Source of the DNA: Dipteris shenzhenensis
Lineage: Eukaryota > Polypodiophyta > Polypodiopsida > Gleicheniales
Length of the DNA stretch: 64,000 nt
Assembly: GCA_047967505.1 (NCBI GenBank)
Contig: CM106538.1
Direction: 5' to 3' (one strand)
Every line of letters begins with the position of its first letter. Position 1 is the first letter of the stretch. The notes below the pieces were generated by a model. It saw only the letters and a list, made by a program, of their open reading frames with translations. It searched no databases and had not been told where the DNA came from. Below, in pieces: positions 11,397-23,301 of the stretch. The position numbers and the translations under genes are program-made.

Positions 11397-12955
11397 GTGC
11401 ATTGTTGAACATGATTATAGTTTAAGAAAGAGAGAAATGAGAAGAGGGATCAATGGGTAGGAAACAAACTACATGGAAAATGTAAGGATGGGGTAAAATG
11501 TATTAGCTTTAGAAAGAAACCAGATTTAGTGGTTACATTGGGGAGAATGACTTGTAGCAAGGGGATGCCCCCACGTTATAGCCATATTTGCATTGACTAA
11601 TTGCCCTTCCAAAGCAGAGCATCTTGGAACCATGCAAAGTATAAGTGCAAACCCTTCGATCAGGTGTGACACTCTTGAGCTTCCATTTTCACAAAAATCG
11701 AAATCGAGGGCATCAGGCATGGATCCTTTCCTAATGCTAAAATACATGAATTCCAACTTGAAAAAGGCAATTGACGTGATGTCATAAAGATGCTTGCCAT
11801 ATATCTTAATTTTCCTAATATGAAAATTACTATACACTTGGAAAATTCACAACCTCCTAAATGCATATATATAAAACTATATATGCTTGGACTATGCACA
11901 ACCTCCTAGATAATGCACTCATGCGGCCATCCATGTGGTAGGATGGACACAAGTGAGATGCTTACCACCTCAATTATGGGCCATATGCTTTCATTTTTTA
12001 CATTATAATATCATGGCATATCATTATATATTAAAATTAAGTAGGGCTCCATATGTCATTTTTTATATTCCCACTATTCATTCTATGCATGCCATATTTG
12101 CATGCATGCACATGGATGTATGTGTGCCTACTGTTGCAGCAGCTGCATGTGCATGTGTTGTGGACATGCATGTACATGCGGGTATGCGTATGTGTGGAAC
12201 GGTGGGTGTGTGTATGTGTGGGAGGATACTCACACATGTGCATCATGAGATATCATGAGCACTTTTATTTGGTAAGTTTGGATTAGTATCTTCGAAGAGA
12301 TCAATTTCTAATTGTATGTTTTGCATTTCAAAATCATTCTTTTTGCCAAACAAATGTGTGGGACCACCATATACATTAACCCCATAAATGTCATCATAAT
12401 GCCAACAAACTTTGTGAGATAATAAAACATTAGACCTTCTAGATGCCATGTTAGGAATATTAATTGACAATGTGTATTCTAATTTGTACTCCCTTCATGA
12501 ATACTATATCATGAGAGTTTACATTTGGAGTTTCTATTTATTATATCTATAAATAGTATCTTAAATCTTGAAATGCCTATATATACTTAGTTGTGTATAT
12601 GTATGATTTTTGCATGCAAGCTAACACATGGTTCTATTCTAAGAGGGCATTCCCACCTAGAGGATTTTAAAATCCTATTTTTGTGGGGAGGCAAAGAATA
12701 GTGTATTTCCAAAACATTTGCATTCTCCATGGACTATAGAGGAGCTCCCTCTCTTTAAGGTTAACACCAGGGATTTTGGTGAGGTTAGCCCTATGAAAAC
12801 AAGGAGAGAGAGAAACTTTGGGAGATTAGAGCCAATCCTTTGCAAAGGATTTCGGGATGTTTCACTGTAATGATCCCCAATTTTGGGACATTAAATTTAG
12901 CATTGCTACATAAATGTTCCCATGCTTAGCTCATAGAATGTTCTCTAAGAAATTG
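10911..12955. other. No supported gene; microsatellite and GT-rich tracts
   Basis: Nothing codes convincingly. The segment contains a (GA)n array at about 11363-11393 and a CATG/TGTG-rich stretch at 12090-12250 whose open frames (CVCV, HTHT) are low-complexity artefacts. Confidence 0.5.
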
Positions 12956-13016
12956 TGAAAAAACTATTATAAAATTTTAAATGTAGTACATTTAAAAATT
13001 TATAATAGTTTTTTCA
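12956..13016. repeat. 61-bp AT-rich near-perfect palindrome
   Basis: The two ~30-bp arms (TGAAAAAACTATTATAAA and its complement outermost) pair with one mismatch around a GTAGTAC centre, with almost no loop. It may be a tiny foldback element or a cruciform-prone site. No flanking duplication is obvious. Confidence 0.9.
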
Positions 13017-13710
13017 AATCTCGGACAATGGAATCTGTTTGTACACTCAATTATTATTTGTATGACCTTTCAATGCAAGGCACGTGGTTCCATTCTAAGA
13101 AGTTGTGCACAATGTTTTCTTGTCTAATCTTGTTTGTCATATCTCATAGCATATACCTTTTGTGTACCAAAATCATGGGAATAGTGATTGTAATTTCTCC
13201 ACTAATTTCAAGCCAAATTAAGCTAATATACCTTAGACGTTTTCTTATACAATATTTTATCATATGCGAATGGTAACTGTTCTTCTCAATTAATGCTTAT
13301 GGAAGAATGATATAGCCCCACTCGCCTAACCTATGAGAAATACTCATACAATATTTTTAAGCCATAGATAAACATAAGCTAATTAAACCTCTAGGTGAAA
13401 TTGGTAAGAGAGGTGAAATATGGTCAATGCCACCCAAAAGTTGAGGATAGATTAAAATAAAATGTGGTCTCGTTGGCTCCGCCCAAGCCCATGGACGGCC
13501 TCGGTTGCTTTTAATTTCCAAGCCGGTGAATGGGACAACCACTTACGAATTTCTAATTTTCTTGTCCTCGCATTTGTGACTGAGAAAAGCAATGGACACC
13601 CAATTTCAATTGGTTGGGGTGACGTCCAAGAACTAATTGTGAATTTGCAGTTGCCCTGTGTTTGCAGTTGCCCTGTGCTTGCAGATTGCGAGCGTGCAAG
13701 CTTGTTGGCT

Positions 13711-15308
13711 ATGGATATGGCGATGCAGATGACATCCACTCCCCACGCAGTTTTGTTTCCCTTACCTGCCACCGGCCACATCAACCCCATGCTCCAGCTT
13801 GCCAAGCTTCTCGTAGAATCCTATGGCTTCTCCGTCACCTTCGTCTACACTGAACACGACTTCCATCGCCTCCAGCTCCCCTCCTCCTCCATCGCCCACC
13901 CCTCTATCTCCTTTGAGACTATTTCCGATGGATTTCCCCTCGATGTCGGCCGGGAACGTTCCTACGTTTGGCAGCACATTGACGTCTTCCAAGAGAACCT
14001 GCATCGCAACTTCGATAGCCTCATAGCACGGGCCAATTCTCGAGGATCTGGTGTGACTTGCATCATCGTGGATTATTTCCTTCCATGGAGCCAAGATGTG
14101 GCCGACAAATACGACATTCCGAGGGTGCTCTTCTGGCCGCAGTCTCTATCTGTACTCGTAATATACATGCATACGCCGTTGCTGGTGGTTGAAGGTCTCA
14201 TGGATGCATCGATTGGGGCCGGTGAGTTAACTGAACGTTGCGGTCGATCCTCCCTTTTCTTTGAGACCAATGTAGGCGTGCATTCCTTTTGTGAGTACTG
14301 AATTGCATTCAATCTGCAGTGAAACGTGGTTTCGAGAGACGGAGCGCAGATCTTATGAGCACTTCCGTTCCTGGATTGCCAGCCCTTCGTGGTGTTGATC
14401 TTCCATACTTCGGACATCTTGCGGGCTTCGAATGGATATCACGCTGGCTATACGAATCGATAGAACAGAACAATAAGAGTCTTCCAAAAGCTGCATACAT
14501 CCTCTGCAATACGTTCTACGCCCTTGAAAACGAGGTCGCTGAAAAACTACAGCTCCCCATATCCCCAGTAGGGCCATTGCTACCTTCTGCATTCATGGAC
14601 GGAGGCAAGGATGATGATACCCGATCCGGACCCAGTTTTTGGCGAGAGGATGACTGCATCCCCTGGTTGGATACGCACGCCCCAAACACTGTTCTGTATG
14701 TGTCGGTAGGCTCAGAAGTGAATACTTCGGAAACGCAACAGCATGAAATGGCCCTAGGGCTCAAGGCAAGCCAGCAGCCCTTTTTGTGGGTAGTGAGAGG
14801 CTACAAGGATGCTGAAAGCTTGGCGAAAATCTTGCCGGAAGGCTATCTGGAGGAGGTAAAGGATCAAGGACGCATAGTGCCATGGGCACCTCAAGTGTTG
14901 GTGCTGTCTCATCCGGCCGTTGGTGGGTTTTTAACACATGGAGGCTGGAACTCAACGCTGGAGGGGATCAGTATGGGAGTGCCATTGATTATGTGGCCGT
15001 GGTATTTGGATCAGTGGACGGACTGCAGGATGGTAACGGAGAGATGGAAAGTCGGCCTGGAGCTGGTGACTCCGAAGGATATCGATTTTCGGGCGGAACA
15101 TGAACCTGAGCTGGGAAGGTTGGAAGTAGAGAGCGGTGTGAGGAGGTTGATGCAAGAAGACGAGGGCAAGGAGATGCGAAGCAGAATGGGCAGATTGAGT
15201 GAAGAGGCGAAGAAGGCTGTCATGAAAGGAGGGTCATCTTGCAGGTCTTTGCAGAAGTGGATAGACGACATGGTTGGGACATCAGAAGATAAACATTCAA
15301 AGTCTTAA
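13711..15308 (+). CDS. UDP-glycosyltransferase (plant family 1, PSPG box), interrupted near 14272-14319
   Basis: Family 1 UGTs move sugar from a UDP-sugar to small molecules in the cytosol. From the ATG at 13711 the N-terminal domain has the catalytic His (ATGHINPM, residue 23) and the Asp of IIVDYFLPW (residue 121). The C-terminal frame (from about 14319) has the complete 44-residue PSPG box, from WAPQ through HPAVGGFL and HGGWNS to the final DQ (DNA about 14885-15015). The two halves lie in different frames. Compared with the truncated copy at 19966-20290, this gene has 23 extra bases at about 14272-14296, which shift the frame and add stops. Alternatively, a 29-nt segment 14291-14319 with GTGAGT...CTGCAG ends would restore frame if spliced, but it is far below normal plant intron size. 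The frame is open back to 13462, but homology to UGTs starts only after 13711. The acceptor substrate is unknown. Confidence 0.88.
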
Positions 15309-17160
15309 TGCAATTGAATTTGTCCTTCCTTGCTTTCAATATGCTTAGGACTCCCTCCTAAGACATTTGCTCTTCCTCTAGCCCTCTTTCCCTCTCTCGT
15401 ACGACATTTGCTCTTCCTTGAGCCCTCTTTCAGCTCAACTAGCTCGTGCCCAAGTGCCATTGATGGCATAAAAAAGCATACTTAGTTTGCATAGAGCTTC
15501 CTTTCTGATCCCTCTCTTTTGCTCTTTCTTATTGTGTCGTGAAGGTGATGATACTCGGGTGATACTCTAGCTAGCCTCACACAAATGCAACTTATTATAT
15601 TGTTGTTGAGGCAACCATGTGTAGTTGTTCTTTGATGTCTCTTGGCTATTGAGTAAAATCAAACCACATCTCACGTAATAAAAGGAGTACATCTCTTTTC
15701 TCTATCAAGGAGAGGTTTGGGAGGACGATTGTCACACACCTTTCTTTCACAATCACGATCAAAATTGTAGCAAGATAATAATCACGAATAAACAAGAAGA
15801 GAGATTCCAGTATGAATCAAACTGATGAGTCTTTACAATAATTTTGGATAAGAATCACTTCGTGAAGGAGCTCGATACCACCCGTCCACCCCCGAGCTAT
15901 CTCATTCTCACTCTCACTCTCACTCTCACTCGCATGAAGATGTTCAAATCAGATGATCAAATGATCAAATCTCAATCACACTCTCACTCTCAAAATATAT
16001 TGATCTTATCTTCTTCTTTGCGTTGCCTCGATTCGCATGTGCTATTGTCACTTTCGCAGTGCCTCAATATGCGTGCCTTCTCTTCGCTCGTGCGACCTCG
16101 AGATGCATGCCTTCTCTTCTCTTTCGTACAACCTTGATATGCGTGCGTTGGATTGTGTGTTCTCCTTCTCACGATCTCCTCTTCTTTTATAGCCTTTCAC
16201 GACTCCAAAAAAAAAAGGCCAAAAGTTCCCAAAATCGGCCAAAAATAGCTTTTCTCGAAAAGCATGCGTGTGCTTTTCACCATCTTTTAGCGTGCGCTTT
16301 TGATAGCAAACGCATACGGAATCTCGACGGCATGAAAACGGCCCTATTCGGAACATCACCACGCCTGCCTCGTAGATCCAATGGACAAGCTCAATAGCTC
16401 ATCTCGAAGATCGGACCCTCTTCTTTCCCTTTGCTTTTGACCTTCCAAGGCCAACTCTTCCATCTCAACCTCCGTCTAATGCCTGCAAATCTTGACACGG
16501 AAATCTAGATGCACTTTTAGCTCAAAACCACTTTGTTAGCAACTTCTAACCTCCATACAGGCATGCAAATGAGTGAATCACAAATTTTTCTCTGGGACTA
16601 AGTTTTTCTACTCAACAAGATCTAAAACTCTCTCATACAGAGTTTCTTCAAATTATTTCTCTAACCAACTCAAAATCAAGCCGCAAAATCCAGCCGACAC
16701 CATAATGGACAAAAACCAAAATTTTTCAACCAACACCAAACTTTCCCAAAACCTTTAAAACATCAAAGCCATCCTTTCTGAACACTATCTGTGATATATA
16801 TTCCAAAATATTTCATATATAAAATTGGAGCGTCACAACGATTGAAAGAACTTACATTAGGAAAAAAGGAAGGTTATTTTTGGGCCCTAAGTGAAATTCA
16901 CGATTTTTTCATTTTTTGTTGGTTCGAAAATCTAGAAATAATAAAATACTCAACAAAATATACACAAGTATTGTAAACATGTCAAAGGATAGAAGAATAA
17001 AGACACTCTTCTATATTCAACACGTAATATTCTAGGAGCTTTTGCATAATGCTCCTATATGTCACTTCTTTCTCTCAATCATTTTGTAGACACCTCTGTG
17101 ATACGTTGAGCTCCTTTGTCGGGACACTATAACTAATCTCTCCATAGCCTTATTTTTGTA
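15309..17160. other. No supported gene; UGT 3' flank and simple repeats
   Basis: A (CTCACT)n run lies at 15901-15930. About three degenerate ~55-bp repeats built around ATGCGTGCCTTCTCTTC lie at 16023-16150. Open frames on both strands here show no domain. Confidence 0.5.
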
Positions 17161-17660
17161 GGCTTATGGTGTGATGGAAACATTTATCGAAAATGTCTGC
17201 TCAAGAAGTCTACTCCTCTATTTTCAAATCTAGCAACATTGCTAAAGTTTGTGGGTGATGGAAATAAAGGTATTCATGGATACATCACAACTCGGTCTGA
17301 AGTTGCACCAAAGTTTAAGCATCTCTATGAGCAAGAGGCAAAAATAAAAATGTAGCAGAAAGCCGAAACATCTAGATTGAAAGAAGAACTACACAATCAA
17401 ATTGAAGACCATACAAGATTGTAGAGAGCCTTAGAGGCCAAAAGATTACATCTAGCCATTGCTAAGAGCCTCGTCTGAGCAAGAGGAAATTTGTACAACT
17501 CAGTTTTCTGATAGTATAGCTCGTTCCATTAAAAAATTTTAGGGAGCCAAATGAGGATACGATGAGGCTGAAGACCCTATCAAGACTCAAATTATGCCCC
17601 CCCCACCAACAAGTGGAGAATACTCTCATCTGAAAATATTGAGGCCTTCGTCAACATCTA
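17161..17660 (+). other. Possible decayed coding remnant, unidentified
   Basis: On the plus strand, pieces read like protein with a coiled-coil flavour (for example FVGDGNKGIHGYITTR near 17245, then LKEELHNQIEDHTRL near 17378), but stops break them repeatedly. I do not recognise the family. It may be a dead transposon gene. Confidence 0.2.
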
Positions 17661-17804
17661 GGGGGAATCCATACAGCATAGCCATAAAGAGGCCCTCTGT
17701 GAGCATGTCATCTAAGGTGGTGACATGCAGCTGTGGGGGGAATCCATACAGCATAGCCATAAAGAGGCCCTCTGTGAGCATGTCATCTAAGGTGGTGACT
17801 ATGG
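17661..17804 (+). repeat. Two-copy 75-bp tandem duplication
   Basis: A 75-bp unit starting GGGGGAATCCATACAGCATA at 17661 repeats from 17736. The copies are nearly identical over their shared length, so the duplication is recent. Confidence 0.9.
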
Positions 17805-17809
17805 AAACG

Positions 17810-19965
17810 AAGGGTCTCCACTAGTGCTAGCATTTCTATTGGATAGGTGAGTGCAACACAATCACCTGATATGAGAAGGTAGATAAAATTGGGATCATAG
17901 ACCATCGAGGGGCATGGTAGTACGCATGGTGAAGATGAGTGGGTGAGCAGTAGATGAGTAGGGGAGCAGATGAGTGACGAGAGTTGGAGGAGGGAGTGTG
18001 GAGCAATGTAGAGCAAGGGGGAAAACAGCTAGAGGAGGGGTGTGGAGAAAAGTAGCAGAGCATGTGGCCGATGAGAGCAACATAGTAAAATGCCAAATGT
18101 CATGGATCTTACATATTATAAAGTTTGATCCACCATGGTGGTTGGAGCCTGGGGTTCCATCCATATTAACTGCAAGGCACCTCGGTGGAAACTTTGGCGC
18201 CATCCCAGATGGGTTGGTAATCATGAACCAGATGCCATGTGGTAGGTGCCACTTTGGTGGCTGCTAATTAACTGCCAACCCGATGGAATCTTAGCCACGA
18301 CAAATGTGGCTGATGAGAGTCACCACCTCCAGGCAGTAATTCCCACACAGGAGTAAATCCTCGAGGGGTTCACCTAAAAAAAGTTAGTGTACCACATGCA
18401 TTCAAAAGGAGGGGTATTTTAATTGAACTTTTTGAAAAAAATTAACAAAATTAAACTAACAAGAGGGGTTTTATAATTCAATTTTTGAAAAAATTCACTT
18501 AGTTCACGAGTAAAGAGGAGTTTTTTAATTATGGAAGAAATCTTAGTTGAGGGGTTTTTTTAATACCCTTTGAACGTGCGTGATACATAGGATTTCTTAG
18601 TGTTGCACCCCCAAAGGGTAAATCATGAAGCTCAAATCACTGATTACCATGCACCCTAGCTCTCTAGTGAGCATGTTGTGTGAAGATTTTTGAAAACCCC
18701 AAACTCAACTTGTACATGTGTACATGAGTGATGTTGCGTATTGTGGTAAAGACATGGGAGCACTCATTGAATGGATGTGTGGTTATATGTGCCGATCAAG
18801 CTTTAGGCTTTGCTGGAAGGTTATGTGAAAGGGTGTGCTTTGAGACTAAGGTTGGAATATGTGCTTAAGTGCCTTGGTGTATGAAATTGTGAGAATCCTT
18901 AGAGAGTGGTAAAAGGAAAAGGTGACATGGCACTTATAAAAAAGGCATGCAAAGGTGGCTATGTGAGGAGGAGAAGAGGAGCTTCTGGAGGGCGAGGTGG
19001 CAATGGAGGATCTCGCTACTTGGCGGCCTCTCTCTCTGCCTAGAGGAAGGAAGGAAGGAAGGAGGAGTTTGGGAGGGGGAGTCGTTGCCTCATGGGAGCC
19101 TAGGGATCTAGTATTTGTTGTGCTGAAGGAGAGGATCTCTATGATGGAGTGTGGGAGGACCATAGACGAGGAGAGTTCTGTGAGCAAGAGAGGCTACATG
19201 GTGACTGTGATCACATGACGGGTTACGGGTGCTCTTGATTGACATCTTGGGAAACTTGGCCGCAGAATCTCCATAGCAGAGGCTTGGAGGAGATAGGCGA
19301 TGCGAGTTCATGAGTCCATGACATCCGTGAGCAAGAGAGTAGTCACAATGCTTGTGATCATCACGTGAAAGAGAAGCGATGGAATGTAGTAGTAGAGTGG
19401 TTATCACGTTAGTTCCGTGAGCAAGGGTTGCACACGGGTGCTGGGAGTCATTGCGCACAAGCAGAGACGATCGACATGAGCTGCTAGTAGGTCATATTTC
19501 ACCATCTGGGCATGGGTTGTAGCTTTTGGAGAGAGCTATGGAGTGCTAAGGCTTGGGCGACATAGAAGGTGAGCTTGTAGCGACAGGCTAGGAGCTTCAC
19601 TAGAGGGCATGACTATTGCTGAAAGAGGAGGTATGAAACTGATCATGGGGGCTGTAGGTTAGTAGAAAAGGAGCTCGATGTGCTATGAGATAGAGAGAGA
19701 GACCTCTTGAGGGGCAATGAGAGACGAGAGGACTCGGGCTAGACATGAAAGATAGCACAGAGGAAGGGATACCGGTGACCTTGGAGTGGAGATCAGTTGT
19801 TCTACGAGCTGGGTGACAGATGTGGCTACCATGTGGCTGGAGGCTTTTGGATTGAAGGGGTGGTTGGTGGAGAGGTTCATTTGAAGATGCTGTTGGTGGC
19901 ACAACTTGTTGAGATGGCATGGAGCAGTGGGCTATTGCTCGTTGAAGGCCCACTTTGGAGCTTTG
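17810..19965. other. No supported gene
   Basis: Open frames on both strands have no domain and overlap each other. The phrase GTGAGCAAGAGAG recurs at about 19180 and 19327, with a variant at 19417, hinting at degenerate internal repetition. The segment 18400-18650 (runs of T, then TTTGAACGTGCGTGATACATAGG) resembles 62740-62930, so it is probably a dispersed repeat. Confidence 0.4.
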
Positions 19966-20290
19966 TATCTGTACTCATAATATACATGCATACGCCATTA
20001 CTGGTGGTTGAAGGTCTCATGGATGCATTGATTGGGGCCCGTGAGTTAACTGAACGTTGCGGTCGATCCTCCCTTTTCTTTGAGATTAATGTACTGAATT
20101 GCATTCCTGCAGTGAAACGTGGTTTCGAGAGACAGAGCACAGATCTTATGAGCTCTTCTATTCCTGGATTGCCAGCCCTTCGTGGTGTTGATCTTCCATA
20201 CTTTCGAAATCTTGCGGGCTTTGAATGGATATCACGCTGGCTATACGAATCGATAGAACAGAATAATAAGAGTCTTCCAAATGCTACATA
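19966..20290 (+). pseudogene. Truncated second copy of the UDP-glycosyltransferase
   Basis: These ~325 bp match 14147-14494 of the UGT gene closely, from SVLVIYMHTPLLVVEGLMDA through PGLPALRGVDLPYF to SIEQNNKSLP. The start (catalytic His region) and the PSPG box are both missing. It reads as one open frame across the place where the other copy is interrupted, with INVLNCIPAVKRGF, so it preserves the frame without the extra 23 bases. Homology stops at about 20290, six bases before the transposon terminus CACTATTC at 20296. The element inserted into, or carried off, this fragment. Confidence 0.85.
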
Positions 20291-20295
20291 CAATA

Positions 20296-20372
20296 CACTA
20301 TTCAAAATTTTTGGACTTGTGTAAAGTCCAATTTGAGAAATGGACTAAAAAACAGTCCAAAAATTTTGAATA
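20296..20372. repeat. Terminal inverted repeat with foldback, element A
   Basis: The terminal TATTCAAAATTTTTGGACT (20299-20317) recurs as an exact reverse complement at about 20353-20371, separated by ~35 bp that hold further AGTCC/GGACT motifs. The element end can therefore fold on itself. The right end of element B keeps the same layout. Confidence 0.85.
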
Positions 20373-21179
20373 TACTAGTAATGTTGTTTTTTGAACTAGA
20401 TTTGGCAACTCAAAACAAAAGATTTGATGATTAAGTACTAAGAACATCAATGCATAACCAAATCTCTTACAAAGGTGGTCTACATAAACATCTTCATAAC
20501 TTCACAAAAATCTCTTACAAAGGTGGTCTACATAAACATCTTCATAACTTCTTGTGAATTGAGCTACTATCACCTAAGAACATCAATAGATGACCAATTC
20601 TCTTAGAAAGGTCATGTAAATAAATACCTTAATGTATAAGTGGTGTGCACACACCTTTATGACCATTTCTTTTAGAAAGGTGGGGTACATAAACCCCTTA
20701 GAAAGGTAGTGTAGATAAATCCTTTTATGTATAACTGGTGTACATATACACCTCACTTGGTATTAAAAAACACCCTTAACTATAAAAATACATTTGACAT
20801 AAAGTTTAAGATACACCATTAAGAATAAAATGGACCTCATAAACAATCTTTATACACAATAATGAGAGTAAAGAAATAAAAAAAGTAGTAAACTTTTTAT
20901 TAGATATTCGCTTCACATAGAAGTTCAAAACTTGTGATTACAAAGCTGTTAGCCATCATGTTACTTAGTACCAATGTCCTCAATGCTAGGCCCTTGACTA
21001 CTAAGGTCCTAACTAATAGGCTGCTCTGAGACTGGAGTCTCAGTAGCAAGGTCCTCAGTAGTTTGCTCTTCACTTCCAAGCACCTGACTAGTAGGCTGCT
21101 CTAGAGTCTCATGACCAAGTTCTTGGTGAGTAGGGACCTAGCTACTTGGTTCCCGACTAGTAGGCTGCTCTAGAGTCTG

Positions 21180-22718
21180 TAAGGTCATGGTTGAAGAACC
21201 ATCTATGCCTCCTGGTAACTCCTCCTAGTCATGCTTTGCCTCGTCCATACCTTCTTTGAGTAAGGCTTCCTTGCTTGATCCACTTGCATGTCCTTCACCC
21301 AAGATCAAGGGTGCCTTCCTCACTTTTAATTTCAAGGGAAGTGCTTCCACCTCTTTAGCCTTACCTTTTCCTGTGATGTGCTATACTACTACTTCTTGCT
21401 ACCGCGAGCCTTCTCGTATGATGAGTGGAACCTCCTTGACTCTAGTTGACAATTGATCACTCTTATTCTTTGTGTGGATTTCTTCTTGGTGTAAGTCATC
21501 GAATGCAGAGCTTTCATCCTCATCGTCACCTGAGCTAGAATCATCACCCTCAGAGTCACTACCCTCGTCTTCGACATTTTCCTCACTACCCTCTTCTTTG
21601 ACATTTTCCTCTTCAAAGAAGGTATTGCAACTGTAATATGTGTCAAGGAACTCAATTTGATGGGGGGTATCAATGACATTTACATTTCTACCTTGGCATA
21701 GCAATTTCTCAGCAGCAAAACCCATTCGATACAATGCTACTTCCCACCCATCATTCAATAAATTCTTTGTCATCTCTAGTATCACATCAGGATCCATCGG
21801 CTTTCTGTAATCCACCATTGCTGCATCAAGCTTAACCTTATTGCAGTCCTCAAAGTAATGAAGCTCGAGAGTCCTTAAAGGAATTTTGATTAGATTGCCA
21901 CCACCCCTAGATAAGAAGCACATCAAGAAAGGCTGCAAGACTTGAATGGCAGTGCCTTCCAAGACAGTTGTATGATTGCATAGGACTATACCATGGTATA
22001 CTTTTGAAAGTAAATACCCAAATGCAGATGTCAAACTCGCATACAAGGCATTCCTTTGTGATTCTATCATGAACAGGGCCAACGCTGATCTTTTCTTATC
22101 TGCCATAGGACCTTCTACGATAAACCACACAAGTTCAACTATCCGTGGCACTGCAAGGTCTTGCAATTCATCTATGAAAAATACGCATGCTTCTTACAAG
22201 CATGACCGCTCATTGTTATGAAATGCTCTATATCAATGCCAGTGATGTGTCCAAATTTTGTATCATTCTCTGATAGCAAGATATCATAGGAGAAGCTGAA
22301 TGGAGAACCATCATGTAAACCACCAATTTCTCTACCTTGGGCAGTGGACTGCAAGGCCTTTTTCTTGATGTCCATATATTCTGTCTCAATAACCTTTGGT
22401 ATTTTAGCTCTTAGATCCTTTGTTTGTGTGGCATGTGCATCCATTGAAGCCTGAACCACTTTCTAGCCCATGTCTTATCAAGGAGTTGACCTAGGCTAAG
22501 TGCTTTCTTCTTATCCACATCAATTGACTTGCCAGCTAACTCATCATTAGATTTCAATAAAAACAATAGTGCTGAGAGAGCAACCTCACTTTGAATCATT
22601 CGGGTGACCACTTCATTCAAGTTGCTATGCTTGCTCTTCTTTCCAAAGAAGCAGTCACCACTTAGGATCTTCTTGCATACTTCTTTTGTTATTGCATCTG
22701 GAACAAACCTTAATAACA
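21180..22718 (-). pseudogene. Gene 2 of element A, 3' half (large transposon protein)
   Basis: Three minus-strand frames (22719-22411, 22459-22172, 22166-21399) together parallel residues in the second half of the 52.8-56.0 kb gene. Shared blocks include KKILSGDCFFGKKSKHSNL, LGQLLDKTWARKW, DGSPFSFSYDILL, IVEGPMADKKRS and GWEVALYRMGFAAEKLL, then an acidic tail rich in E, D and S. Frame shifts near 22450 and 22170 and in-frame stops after 21399 make it a pseudogene. It keeps glutamine or serine codons where element B has stops, so it helps show what the intact protein was. The function of this half is unknown. Confidence 0.75.
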
Positions 22719-22870
22719 CCTATTTCATTAATTTTGGACTTTTTTTGTTGTTTTTGGATGAAGCCCAAAAATCCTTCCCAAATGAAAAGTTTACTTTGTG
22801 AAAATATTCTTCCCAAATCAAAATTTTACTTTCTGAAAATATTCTTCCCAAATCAAAAGTTCACTTTGTG
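22719..22870 (+). repeat. Degenerate left terminus of element C with 35-bp direct repeats
   Basis: After the degraded terminus, a 35-bp unit (AAAATATTCTTCCCAAATCA...) appears at 22801 and 22836, with a diverged third copy before 22801. Subterminal direct repeats of this kind are usual at CACTA-like ends. Confidence 0.5.
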
Positions 22871-23301
22871 GCACTATCATATTCACATAAAAATCTTGTT
22901 TTTTCAATCTATACTTTTGCACCAACATGCAAGAATTTGAAATAATCCTATTTTAGAAATTCTAGCTATACCTAAGTTATTTGTTAATTTAATTATTTTT
23001 AATCTTTTTCCTTGACGTGATAAATTTATAAATCCATGAAAGGAGACTTAAATATTTCATGTAAATAACATTGTCACTCGCAATATGCATAAAATTTTTG
23101 AAACTTTTAATAAATAGAAAAAAGACATGATGCCATCAGACCCAAGTTTTATATTGAACCAAAGAGTTATAATAGCAATTATAGCTATCATTATATGTTT
23201 ACATTGAGAGATGTTGCTCTCAGCTGGAGTCTTTGTATAAAATGATATAGATAGAACATATGTTTACAATTTAAATTGTTGCTCTTAAAGAGCCTCAATT
23301 C

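Larger units (their letters stand above)
20296..22718 (-). mobile_element. Element A: partial CACTATTC-type TIR transposon (right half, inverted)
   Basis: Starts with the 23-bp terminus CACTATTCAAAATTTTTGG...(20296-20318), identical to both ends of element B at 49.8-56.9 kb. The sequence then runs parallel to the right half of B in reverse complement: terminal foldback, an AT-rich noncoding stretch with repeats around ACAAAGGTGGTCTACATAAAC, then the 3' half of gene 2. Homology ends abruptly at about 22718, next to a degenerate terminus that I take as the left end of element C. A therefore looks older than C and was interrupted by it or joined to it. Confidence 0.75.

Noticed and set aside
12037-12286. 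Cysteine/valine- and histidine/threonine-rich small frames
   Set aside because: Translation of a TG/CA-rich tract, not a cysteine-rich peptide gene.
14272-14319. A 48-nt GTAGGC...CTGCAG intron in the UGT
   Set aside because: Joining these sites puts a TGA immediately after the splice in phase 0, so it would not restore the frame.
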